From NCBI RefSeq assembly GCF_000699445.3, contig NC_067196.1, positions 7,435,616 through 7,499,615 of the forward strand: a stretch of 64,000 bases of DNA, given 5' to 3'. This document shows, one piece after another, positions 54,913-63,957 of the stretch. The translations under genes were made by a program, and so were the position numbers. Position 1 is the stretch's first letter. Each line of letters opens with the position of its first letter. This DNA comes from Schistosoma haematobium. Taxonomy: Eukaryota; Platyhelminthes; Trematoda; Strigeidida; Schistosomatidae. A model generated the notes under the pieces. It had not been told where the DNA came from and ran no database searches. It was given only the letters and a program-made list of their open reading frames with translations.

Positions 54913-54991
54913 AGGGAGAGAGAGAGGGGGGAGAAGGGGGAGGGAGAGGGATGGAGGAAAGGAGAGGTAGAGAGAGAGGAGGATAGGGAAA
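54913..54991 (+). repeat. Polypurine (GA-rich) tract
   Basis: 79 bases of A and G with only three T interruptions (54952, 54968, 54984), including G runs of five and six. Such tracts can form triplex or G-rich structures and vary in length. No gene relation is visible. Confidence 0.85.
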
Positions 54992-55433
54992 TTCTAATAT
55001 GTTTCATTTAAAAGTAGATAAAGTTTTATATGTCACCTCTTCAAATGAATGTAGAGTTACCTCGAGTCTTAAGTGTTTCATTTATTGCCAGTGTTGTATA
55101 TACATTAACATTTATTCAATAAATCATTCATAACATTAATAATTGAAAGTAATCAGTTATGACCTCTATTAATTGTATTATTTATTAAAATAATAAATTA
55201 TTAATATTTAATTTATTCACAAATTATTTTTACTTTTAAGTGCCATAGAGAAAACTTTTAAAAATAAAAAAAAAAGAAGTTTTCCTTCTTTTTTTCACTT
55301 AACATCAGTTTTCAATCACTATTAGTTCAAATGAAGTGGGAAAAATTAGAAATTATACATAACGGTATAATATAAGCTTGATCAAATGGGTTAATACTAG
55401 CAATATAGTAAATATGTAATGTTAAATAATTAA
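54992..55433. other. Very AT-rich spacer with a small A/T hairpin
   Basis: No gene seen. Bases 55269-55279 (A run then gaag) are the inverse of 55285-55295 with a five-base loop, a perfect 11-bp stem. In a eukaryotic AT-rich spacer this is probably incidental. Confidence 0.5.
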
Positions 55434-55660
55434 TTTTAATTGAGATCATAAAACGAGAAATATTAGACCACTGTTAGAAACCTGGAAGCATTGGATGGCC
55501 GTCTCGTCCTATTGCAGGACTCCACAGCAGTGAGCATCTACCATCCTGCTAGCGGGATTTAAACCTAAGGGCTTCAGTCGTGCGCGTGAACATTCAACCT
55601 ACTGGACCACTGAGCTGGTATCCAATGGTTTTAGTGTCTAACTTCAACCAATCCACGAAA
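55434..55660 (-). mobile_element. tRNA-headed hammerhead SINE, minus strand, degenerate
   Basis: The left end (tgagatcat..tagacca, 55441-55470) is the SINE 3' tail in inverse orientation. The complement of 55489-55535 is a hammerhead relic with perfect stem II GTCC/GGAC, but core CTGTGGA (A6 changed) and GAGA instead of GAAA. The complement of about 55540-55622 is a tRNA-like head: AGCTCAGTGG in the A-box region and GGTTTAAATCC in the B-box region (CG changed to TA against GGTTCGAATCC). Predicted ribozyme-dead. Confidence 0.7.
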
Positions 55661-55836
55661 TTGAACGAAACGTCCAACATTGTCATCAGTGAGTTAATAT
55701 CTCACAACAGACCCGGTTGAACTCCACTGGTTACTGATTCACACTAGAACTTCAGAATATACATCTTGAAGCCAGTCACTAGTGAGCATATGTTGATTAG
55801 TATCAGAAGGGGGTTTTGTGGAGATTTCAGTAAATT
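55661..55836. repeat. Middle segment of a larger composite repeat
   Basis: It joins the minus SINE at 55434-55660 to the plus fold-back SINE at 55837-56104. I recall it as a common schistosome dispersed repeat, from memory only. Its end (agtatcagaagggggtttt, 55798-55816) corresponds to offsets 176-191 of the satellite unit and to 61484-61499. The satellite unit therefore appears to derive from this composite, with most of the middle segment lost. Confidence 0.55.
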
Positions 55837-56104
55837 CAATAGTTGAAATTATGAGTCAATTGAGGCTAGACCTTCATGGAAAGCCTGGAAGTTAGCCAAT
55901 AACATGGTTGGATGCTGGCTCAGTGGTTTAGAGGTTAAGCGCTCGCGCAAGAGACTGATAGATCCTGGGTCGGAATCTCGTCATGCGGAATCATGGATGC
56001 GCACTGCTGAGGAGTCCCACAATACGACGAAACGGCCATCCTGTTCTTCCACGTTTCCCACGGTGATCTAGCTTCAATGGACTCACGATCTGAACTATTT
56101 AGAT
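55837..56104 (+). mobile_element. Fold-back SINE with tRNA-like head and hammerhead
   Basis: Inverted arms at 55837-55891 and 56046-56100 (about 55 bp, imperfect) enclose a plus-strand SINE. It has an A-box-like TGGCTCAGTGG (55916-55926), a B-box-like GGGTCGGAATC (55967-55977, imperfect), then a hammerhead at 56001-56046. The arms are the same SINE tail that forms the arms of satellite module B, making this the closest single-copy relative of that module in the window. Confidence 0.78.
56001..56046 (+). ncRNA. Hammerhead ribozyme, core intact but stem I weak
   Basis: Core CTGAGGA is at 56007-56013 and GAAA at 56029-56032; the octamer ACGGCCAT is at 56032-56039, with predicted cleavage after C56040. 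Stem II keeps three of four pairs (C-C at the loop end). Stem I (GCACTG against CTGTTC) keeps about four of six. Conserved core bases are all present, so weak activity is possible. Confidence 0.65.
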
Positions 56105-56689
56105 GGATTAATTGTGATATTAAATTGGTTGTTATAATCTTTAGTTTTAAATAGTGTATTATTTTTTAAAAAAACATACAACTGATGAATTGTTATTCGT
56201 TGTAATTTCTTAATCTATTAAAGAATTTACATGATTATGTTGATTTAATGAAGGTTAAATGGATCTAAATGAGGCTTTCATTCTAATGTAATACTGATTC
56301 GAGTTTGTACAATCAGTGTATTTTTGACTTATTTCATGGAATAACTTTAGTTAAACAATTATTGAAAACTAAGAAGTAGTGGTATAGCTCTCATATCGTA
56401 ATATGGAACTTTATAGCACTGAATGTAAACAATTGTGATAAGAATTAAATCCAGGAACTACCTGTTTTATGAGCTGTGCATATAGTTTAGTTCTGTTTCG
56501 TGAACTAAATCGGTTTGTGATACTCTACGTTCATTATCTATTTCGTTCGTCATACCTATTTCATGGCTGACATATTTGATCTCTAGCGGTTTCTTGTTTA
56601 GCCATATTGGGATTGCTCAAAATAGCTAATAACCGATGCTGGTATATTAGTTGAATACATTCATACATTACTCTAAGTGTTATATTTTT
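56105..56689. other. AT-rich spacer, nothing recognised
   Basis: No exon, RNA gene or repeat that I can support. Confidence 0.5.
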
Positions 56690-57035
56690 TTATTATTCAC
56701 TCCAATTTGATAAATCTTTTGACTGAACGCTTGAGTCGGTTTCTTAAGCTCTTCTAATAACCATAGGCTAACTCTACACGGCAACTTGAACACAAGAGAA
56801 TAAGGTATTTATAGCATTTTATATGGTCTTGGGCTTCTGGAAAGTTCTGGAACCCCACGAAACATATTAGCAGGATATGTAATCATACAATCAGAAATGT
56901 GACAAGTGACTTTTCACTTTCTAGACGTTTTTGAGATACTTCTATTCAATACAGATTGAATAAAATGTTTCCTAGTGCTTTAAGGGCCCCTTTGAGCTTT
57001 TTCACAGAAATTTCAAAGGTCTTCCCATCATAATT
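56690..57035 (+). repeat. Dispersed repeat D, copy 1
   Basis: Aligns by eye with 60660-61030 in the same orientation. Shared landmarks in order: cttttga/tttgaacgct, ggtttc-taagctcttct, aggcta-atct/actct, gcaacttgaacac-agagaa, ttctggaacc/ttctggaacg, tcagaaa, gattgaataa-atg, ctttttca, and a final ttcca/cttcccatca. Diverged. It could be an old long terminal repeat or a non-autonomous element; I see no definite LTR ends. Confidence 0.55.
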
Positions 57036-57424
57036 TCATTCAGCTTCACTGTTTTTCATGTCAGTTTCAACTTCCCCGACTTCACGGTTCTTTACCTCTC
57101 AACTCTTTTCCATATTTTTTTTCTATATTCATTTATGAAGAAGGATCTTAAAGAGTAAGACTGAATGACATATTCTTTTTAAAAAATACATTTCAATGGA
57201 AAGCAACATAATTTACTATATTTATTACATTGTTTACAGTTGCTGCTTTTGCTAATATAAATAGTATGTCATACAAGCTAGATACCATTAGTTGGCATTC
57301 TTCCGTTTATTGTTAACAAATTATAACATCTTCTAGTACCGTGAATGATTACTTAAAATAAATTATTACTATTATTTGAAATTGATTTAATGAAATTGAT
57401 ATGACTTTTAAACAACGATAGCTT
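57036..57424. other. AT-rich spacer, nothing recognised
   Basis: A 24-base splice-flanked segment (57240-57263) is too short to support as an exon. No gene seen. Confidence 0.45.
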
Positions 57425-57545
57425 AGCAAAGATGGATAATGACTAGAAGTGGGATCCAAGACGCGCGTTTCGCCCAACTTGAGACTCGTCAGCTGGGTGT
57501 ATTTGCATCCCAGAGTTCATGTTCACTCCGGGACAATAGCTTAAA
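57425..57545 (-). mobile_element. 5'-truncated Sm-alpha-like element
   Basis: On the minus strand it reads a short pre-ribozyme segment, the hammerhead, then a tail ending ccatctttgctaagc-like (complement of 57421-57435). No A or B box is visible upstream, so the tRNA head is missing or very diverged. The tail matches that of the copy at 52793-53020 (ccatcttta, 52951-52959). Confidence 0.72.
57456..57496 (-). ncRNA. Hammerhead ribozyme, core intact, minus strand
   Basis: The complement carries core CTGACGA (486-492 of this kilobase), GAAA (468-471), the octamer ACGCGCGT (57461-57468) and the GTC triplet, with predicted cleavage between complements of 57460 and 57459. Stem I is CCAG with TTGG, four pairs. 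Stem II is GTCT with GGGC, four pairs, two of them wobbles. All conserved core bases are present. Confidence 0.8.
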
Positions 57546-58644
57546 TCATTTGTTGATAAGGTCTCAAAAAGAAAGATTCAACGTTTTGATATCTGATTAA
57601 GTTTGATCTTTCAAATAGTTGTCAATACATCTTAAATAGGATTACCAACAATTATGAAATTTTTAACTGATAATTTATTTCTAGTCTTATAACAACACAC
57701 ATCTAGATCAAAGATAACAGATTAGTTTCGAATTTTTAAAGGGATTCCTTTTACCTTAGGCTTTTACCATATACATATATCATCAATACCTCGTGAAATC
57801 CACTTTGAGTAGTCATATTTTACCAATGCCATTAACAGACCATTTTAAATAAAAGGTATTTTGTAGATCTAGTATAATCAAGGGTACAATAAAATAATGA
57901 AAATCATTTTTATTATTCTTTACGTGTCTTTTTCTCTATTAACTGATTCATTTGGTACTTGAACATGAGTTACACGCTAAGAATGAGCGCTAATGATACG
58001 ATCCAATTACATAAAATGAATAAGATGATGAGTGGTTACAACATAGGACTCAGTGGTTGATGGTCATACGCAATAGCGCCTAGACTACCCTTCCTTTTTC
58101 TATAAACTAATATTATTTTAATGAATTTTAGCTCAATAAAAGCTTATCAACTGATGATATACACTGATACAGAATAATATGTCATTAAAATTCCGTTCTT
58201 ATGGTAAATATCTATCGAGACTAGCGCCATTTAGATGATATTACATCCATTGAGTTAGACTACTTAATTATGAAGTTTACATTGTCTTTCTGCACAACAT
58301 CAGTAGCATAAACTAAAGATAGAAGTAAGCTATTCAATCAACAAAAAAAAAGGACAGCACTCTACCAAAATCATCCATCTCAGCTAAAAATTCAATCGAT
58401 TTGAGTTACATTATTAATCTATGTGGACTAACGATAGATTTATTTTGGGTTACTGCCTAAATATTACATCCTTTCCGAAAGTTAAGATACTATTTTGAGT
58501 TAAGCTTCATTTATTTAATAAGTAACTATGGTAAAAATCATGTTCGCAATTCCTTGTATATCATCAGTACTTTTTTCATAAAATAATATTCATTTATAGT
58601 TGATAAAATTTTCTTCATTTTCATTTATATTTCAATGATTTCAG
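57546..58644. other. AT-rich spacer, nothing recognised
   Basis: About 1.1 kb without a repeat, RNA gene or exon I can support. It could be intronic if the candidate exon at 58645 is real. Confidence 0.45.
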
Positions 58645-58704
58645 ATACCTACATCATCACCGTCATCAGTTGCGATTCAACCAAATGAAGATGATTCTCG
58701 AAAA
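58645..58704 (+). CDS. Candidate internal exon, 60 nt, unknown gene
   Basis: An acceptor-like ttcaatgatttcag ends at 58644, and a donor GTAACA starts at 58705. The 60 bases between are open in phase 0 as 20 codons translating IPTSSPSSVAIQPNEDDSRK, a serine/threonine/proline-rich then acidic stretch, which would suit a disordered region. It is richer in G and C than its surroundings. It ends in phase 0 and the candidate exon at 63094 starts open in phase 0, so the two could be joined across a 4.4-kb intron. A second phase is also open almost to the donor. No domain is recognised and there is no other support. Confidence 0.3.
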
Positions 58705-59499
58705 GTAACAATTTTAATATCTTTATCATCTTATTTCATACCGTACTTTGTATATATGATATAGGGTTAGATAAATCAGATTCAAAATGCTGATTTGAAA
58801 CGTTAGTGGATATCATTTACGAGATTTAGCTATTAGAATCCTGATAACAGTTTCTCTAGTCTGTGTATACTATAGTCTAGCGTCCTAGGCTTTAGCCAAT
58901 GGTACATTAACACCGACACGATTAACCTTGAGTGAAGGCTAATATACGCTTTATCCCTTCTGTCCCTTTGATTTTCTGCCTTGAGTCCTAAAAGGAAATA
59001 AAGAAACCAAGCTTCTAGCATTATTATCTGAAGCACAGACGGCAAACCAATCTAGATCACATAATGATATACACAACCATGCCAAAAGTGGAAGTGAAAA
59101 CGGATAAGATATAGACAATGGACTCATTGCAAATTATAAGACATGTAACATTTGTTAGGAGTTCAACTGTAAGCTTACAGTATACAGAACATAGTGATCC
59201 AGTTATTTATTACATATTTACTAACATTTCATAAAATAGTTTCGAGGGTTACCATTTCTTCAACCTGGATTGTGCTACATCATGCAGTACAAATGAAATG
59301 GAATTACTTACCCCTTATTGGATATTTTCAAAATGGTTTAATAATTATGTATTTACGCAAAAAATATTTTCTGGTAAACTAACTTGTGAAACTGACAACA
59401 ATAGATGCTGCCGAAATGAAGGAATAAACGTCAACACATGGTAAGATTAAAATTTATGGATAGTTTTAGAACGATGTTAAATCGATATTGAGAATATTC
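58705..59499. other. Spacer or intron, nothing recognised
   Basis: Short open stretches on the minus strand (58833-59045) and plus strand (59194-59382) have no recognisable domain or context, and I do not support them as genes. Confidence 0.45.
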
Positions 59500-59690
59500 A
59501 CCTACACGCTAGGGATCAATAGAGGGTTATAGATTAATGTAAGGAATTAGGATTCGGATTTAGGGTTAGAAACTAGAATTAGGGTTTTTATCACGAACAG
59601 ACGTCAACTCTACTGCCAAAATGCCATTCAGCCATACAGATGAATAAACGTCTAGGCCAGAACTCAAGACTTGCTGTCTTTAATTCTAGT
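59500..59690 (+). repeat. Dispersed repeat C, plus-strand copy
   Basis: Counterpart of 53405-53600 in inverse orientation. It includes ttagggttag and ttagggtt words at about 59569-59588, then tatcacga and a gacgtcaact word, then tgccaaaatgcca. Diverged, with no coding potential seen. Confidence 0.5.
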
Positions 59691-60659
59691 GGTTCATCCG
59701 TAAGTTACAGTCTGGGTTTACCCATTCTAAGTTATTTTTTGTGACAAATAATCCCACTAGTTATTAATTCAATAAAATAGACATCTACAACCATTGCGTC
59801 CAATCTGGCTGATGTAAGAGAGTCAATGGCGGTTTAATGGTTCCAATATTTCAAAAAATGTTTGCTCACAAACCACAATTTAAAAAAATCATTAGCTGAC
59901 AGGATTGAAGAAAGAGACCTCCAAATATACGATGATGGTAATATGAAGCGGGAAATACTAACAATGTTAACTATTATCACTTCCATAAAGATTGCATAAC
60001 AAAACTATTTGATGCAATACGGATAAATTCTTCCATTTATTTTGATCTAAGATATGAGAGAAATGCTTAATTGTTCCACAGCTGGTTATAATTCATGATG
60101 AGTTCCAATTTCATACGTTAATACGTTTTCTTACGAGTAATTTTCAAACATAGTGAAGTGAAACGTTTGTTTTAGTTTTAATGACTTCAAATGAAAACCG
60201 TAATAAAACTGCAGGATATATTTGAGCGTCAGAGGGCTCAGATTATTTGGTTTCTTTGATACTACTCATGAGAATACTGTTCTAATTCATATTTCAGTTA
60301 TAACTTAAACTGTCATCTGATTTGGCTGTTGCCATTTCTAGTTTGATAGTTTCTTTGTGTCGCAAAGTCATTGGATGTTATTATATTGACAGAGTTGTTT
60401 CATTTCAGTTTTCGACTTGTGTTCAGAATAAAACGTTACCTTGGAAATCCCATCTTCCCTATAACATATTGAATTCTTGATTATTAACGTTGAAGTGTTG
60501 TGGTTTCATTCTCTATTTAATTGAGTCTGTCAAAGAATATATATGTATTAGAATAAACTTAGCTATTCCGTAATTAACGAATACCATAGGCCTATTATAG
60601 AGCCTCAATTTCAAGATATAATAATTCGTCATTTTCATATCTACTATCATGTCAATCAC
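59691..60659. other. AT-rich spacer or intron, nothing recognised
   Basis: No repeat or exon I can support. An acceptor-like site near 60411 is followed by an open phase but lacks a donor. Confidence 0.4.
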
Positions 60660-61030
60660 AATAGGTTGTAAATGATAAGTCTTTTAGTTGAACGCTAGAT
60701 TTGGTTTCTAAGCTCTTCTAGTAACCCCCAGGCTAGATCTGCATAGCAACTTGAACACGAGAGAAAAGGCGCGAAGTATGGTAAAAACGCTTTACTCTAA
60801 AGGTTCGTTTATGTAGCTTTTTAGATGATTTGAGGTTTCCAGAAAATTCTGGAACGCTACTAAACATAGTACCAGTATAGGTAATCGTCCACTCAGAAAC
60901 TCAACATAAGACTCTTCATTTTTTAGATGTTTCTGGCAAAACGTCTGGTGAATGCTGATTGAATAAGATGCTTCTCAGCGTTTTTGGAGCCTTTGTTGAC
61001 TTTTTCAAGGAGTTTTCTAGATCATTCCAA
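60660..61030 (+). repeat. Dispersed repeat D, copy 2
   Basis: Second copy of the repeat at 56690-57035, same orientation. It carries extra sequence (about 60775-60830) relative to copy 1. Class not determined. Confidence 0.55.
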
Positions 61031-61483
61031 CAGTAAACACGTAATATTAGTGATTGGCAATAACTTTCAGTCCCTAAGAAAACTTCAATCTTTGCGCAGT
61101 AATTTCAATTAGTTCCTTAAAATATAATCAGTATTACGTAAATTAATTTATAATTCTATGAAGAAAAAAACACCTTATACGTGAACAATAACTGTAATCT
61201 CTCATTACCTTATGACCAGTTTCCATTTTTCTCTCCCTAACTTCAAAACTTCCTATGTTACCCTCTTGAGAGAACTTCAACCAAAATATATATATCAGAC
61301 TTTACGTTAACTATGGCTGAGTAATCCCAAGAGTCTGATGTTAGATTAATTGACAAAGAATGATCAGTACTACTTATTACCTTTGTTAAATATCTAACAT
61401 TCTAATGACGTATTGTATTTACTGAATTGGGATACAATTAAATGTTTAAAACGTTAATCATATATACGTAAATATATAAAATA
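61031..61483. other. AT-rich spacer, nothing recognised
   Basis: No gene or repeat I can support. Confidence 0.45.
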
Positions 61484-61925
61484 TATCAGAAGGTTTTTTG
61501 TGGATATTATGGTAATTTCAATGTTTGAGATCACGAGTCAATTGAAGCTAGATCACCATAAGAAACTTGGAAGCACTGGACGCCTGTTTCCTTCTATTGT
61601 GGGACTCCTCAACTGTGCGCATCAACGATCCCGCCTCACAAGATTCGAACTCAGGACCTATCAGTCTCGCATGCAAGCACTTAACCTCTAGACCACTGAG
61701 TCGGCATTCAACGGTGTTAATGTAAAACTTCAACCACTCCACGAGCGATGCCGAAAGTTCTGAGTTCCAGTCCCACGTGTGTGATCGTGAATACGCATTG
61801 CTAAAGAGTCCAATACTAGGACGAAACGGCCATCCATTGCTTCCAGGTTTTCAATGGTGTTCTAACATTGATCCATTCATTATATCAATCTAATCTTAAT
61901 AATCTCCACAACCCTATACATTTTA
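61484..61925. mobile_element. Composite hammerhead SINE pair, minus then plus
   Basis: It starts with atatcagaagg (61484-61494) as in the satellite linker. The inverse SINE tail follows (61525-61570). Next is a minus-strand SINE with ribozyme relic (complement of about 61575-61620; core position C3 changed to T) and a tRNA-like head: B-box-like GAGTTCGAATC in the complement of about 61640-61653, A-box-like region in the complement of about 61690-61705. A plus-strand copy joins at about 61741. It keeps a partial head, then a hammerhead at 61797-61845 with perfect stem II GTCC/GGAC and GAAAC, but core CTAAAGA (G5 lost). Tail to about 61925. Both ribozymes are predicted inactive. The open frames on both strands at 61500-61742 are this element. 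Confidence 0.75.
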
Positions 61926-62683
61926 AATGAAAACTACGTCGTACTAGTTAATATTCACTGAAAGTTACACTGAGTAATGCTTTAATATGCAATCATTATC
62001 ATTGTTTTGCATCAATCTAAATACAGACTTTTATACGCATATAGTCTATGAAAATTTTGACTTTAATAAATCATAATGAGGTCAGAATCACTACAGTTGT
62101 CAAACAGAATTTCATTAAGAAATGAATATATCAAGAAAAGGTATAAAGAAAACAATTCAGCTGACCAATATTTGTTTTTATTGCACATTACTTTATTAAC
62201 TAATCAGCTAGTACTATCAATACCATTCAACAATCACTACAAACATCACATACTGAATATTGTCATATACTCACTAGTCATTAATTAAGAGAAGGTAATT
62301 CCAATAATCTACTAAGAAACAGTGATCAATCGGGTACATTTGTGTTAGATGTGAGACAGTTATCCATTGAACACAATTAAAGATGATCATGCAATATCAA
62401 AAATTAACTTAAGTTAGAAATGTACATCATTAGATGGGAACTGTCGTGATAAAATCAAACGTCCTATTTTCTATCTGAAGTGGATTTATGGATGGACATT
62501 GTTGAGTAGTTCGATGGTAGGACAAAGAAGATATCGGATACTTTCAAACTTCCAATGATTATCTACTTTAGGCTGTTGTTTTCTATACTGAGATGAAATT
62601 GTTTCAGTTTTAATGATATGAAATAAACCTTGATTTTTCAGCAATATCCTTTAATTTTTATTGTACAAAGAAAAATGTTTATT
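61926..62683. other. AT-rich spacer, no supported gene
   Basis: An open stretch at 62076-62288 (70 codons, plus strand) has no recognisable domain and AT-rich chance composition. Nothing else seen. Confidence 0.45.
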
Positions 62684-62875
62684 CATTAAAGAGAAAGAAT
62701 GTATTTGCAAAATCTCAGCGAAAGTAAATCCAACGTTCTACCTGAAAATCTGGTCGAAGCTATTTCAAGTTATTTACTTGAAAAAAACTTGGACCAGATT
62801 GCCAGGTGAAATGTTGGATTTACTTCATATTCTTTCGCTGAGATTTTACAAATACAACATTCTTCTTCTTTAATG
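62684..62875. repeat. 192-bp imperfect palindrome (long hairpin)
   Basis: The ends cattaaag (62684) and ctttaatg (ending 62875) are inverse. Inward, the arms share gaatg, tatttg, aaaatctcagcgaaag, taaatccaac, acctg and atctggt, closing on ttcaagt/acttgaa around a five-base loop near 62770-62775. Arms are about 85-95 bp with a few indels. No clear target duplication was found. Candidates are a palindromic MITE, a snap-back retrocopy or a long hairpin RNA precursor. An open stretch (62661-62873) is just this palindrome read through. Confidence 0.8.
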
Positions 62876-63093
62876 TCTCACATCAACTCGGTGCGCAAAT
62901 ACTGTGAAACTATTCGATCAGTTTTCCTCTGCATGTTATTCACCTATTCAATCTAATGGATAAAGTACATGGAAAGATGATATCTTCTATCATAAATGTT
63001 TCATTGTTTTAATCCCCTATTTACATTAGTAAAGATCTATAAAGCATTTTGTTTTAAAATAATCTATTATTGATGAATATAATTCTTTTTCAG

Positions 63094-63166
63094 CTGAATA
63101 GATTTATCTTAACAGAACAAATTTTCTGTTATTTGGACAATAGAGAACAAAGACTTTTATTTGTCC
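63094..63166 (+). CDS. Candidate internal exon, 73 nt, unknown gene
   Basis: A strong acceptor (aattctttttcag ending 63093) and a donor GTAATA at 63167 bound an open segment. In phase 0 it encodes 24 residues plus one base, beginning LNRFILTEQIFCYLDNREQR, which looks like ordinary soluble protein with helical character. The phase fits the candidate exon at 58645-58704. I do not recognise a family. Without neighbouring exons or transcripts this remains a proposal. Confidence 0.35.
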
Positions 63167-63356
63167 GTAATATCAAAATATATAACACTCAATATTAAGT
63201 AAAATTGACCCAAGGTCTTCATTTCAATTGTCTTAAACATCAAAAGAAATAAATCAATAGGTAAAACTCTATCAGCTTTATCCTATGTAAATAAATGAAA
63301 ATATCTTAAGCTAAATAACAATCAGTGAACAATTGTAAGGCTGCCTATACCTATAA

Positions 63357-63374
63357 ATCAGTCAGTCAGTCAGC
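63357..63374 (+). repeat. Short (CAGT)n microsatellite
   Basis: About four copies of the tetranucleotide. Confidence 0.8.
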
Positions 63375-63790
63375 TACAATGTAGGACCAGGCACATATAT
63401 GAGTCGGTCCAAGTTGTCATGCTTCATTAACACAACAAGATGGACACCGGATTCATAGAAGTAGTTACTTCAATGGTAGTAATATATGAAAGTAACATTG
63501 TGTAGTAGTAGTAGCAGTAGTAGTACAGGAAGAAAGAATTAGTTAGTAGAAAGAAAGATGTGAAGCAATTTTAATCTCTTAGTTTAAGGGAAGACAGAGA
63601 GTGTATACACCGACGCCATTGTGATCGATTCTGAGCCATGTCACCAAGAGTCTCTAACCATTAGTTACGATAGTCACGCGGACCCCAAGTAATCTGTATC
63701 TACCAACATGACTCAGACTAGAAGTTAGTGACTTCAAGCACTGATGTCACGTTTTGGTTTGACTGCCCCTACACCTATCATAACGAATAG
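63375..63790. repeat. Probable dispersed repeat, class unknown
   Basis: Less AT-rich than its surroundings. From memory, parts (for example the segment around 63590-63720) resemble an abundant schistosome repeat, but there is no second copy in this window to confirm it. Confidence 0.3.
63501..63524 (+). repeat. (TAG)n microsatellite, interrupted
   Basis: About eight TAG-type triplets with one CAG interruption. Confidence 0.85.
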
Positions 63791-63957
63791 TTCATCTTCA
63801 TAGGCGTATTGTAATGTATGCGATAAACTCTAAAAATTACCCTTTACTCACAGTCCTGCTATAGCGCCCTCGTAAGAGTAGTGGAAAACAAACCAATTAA
63901 TTATAAGTAATTTGTGATAATATTATTTCATAATTTGAAGTTAGATAGTAACACCAT

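Noticed and set aside
57240..57263. 24-nt micro-exon between ttacag and GTATGT
   Set aside because: Schistosomes have micro-exon genes, but a segment this short with generic splice signals is expected often by chance and no neighbouring exon fits its phase.
58833..59382. Two short open frames (minus 58833-59045, plus 59194-59382)
   Set aside because: No domain, no start context and no similarity I can name.
59569..59588. Interstitial telomere repeat (TTAGGG words)
   Set aside because: There are only two words, not tandem, and the same region recurs as part of dispersed repeat C.
60412..60480. Possible exon after a tttcatttcag acceptor
   Set aside because: Open for about 23 codons but no usable donor; it ends in a stop and has AATAAA-like sequence, so it is not supported.
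61500..61742. Overlapping open frames on both strands
   Set aside because: They coincide with the hammerhead SINE pair; the translated text comes from ribozyme and tRNA-like head sequence.
62661..62873. 70-codon open frame
   Set aside because: It reads through both arms of the palindrome at 62684-62875.
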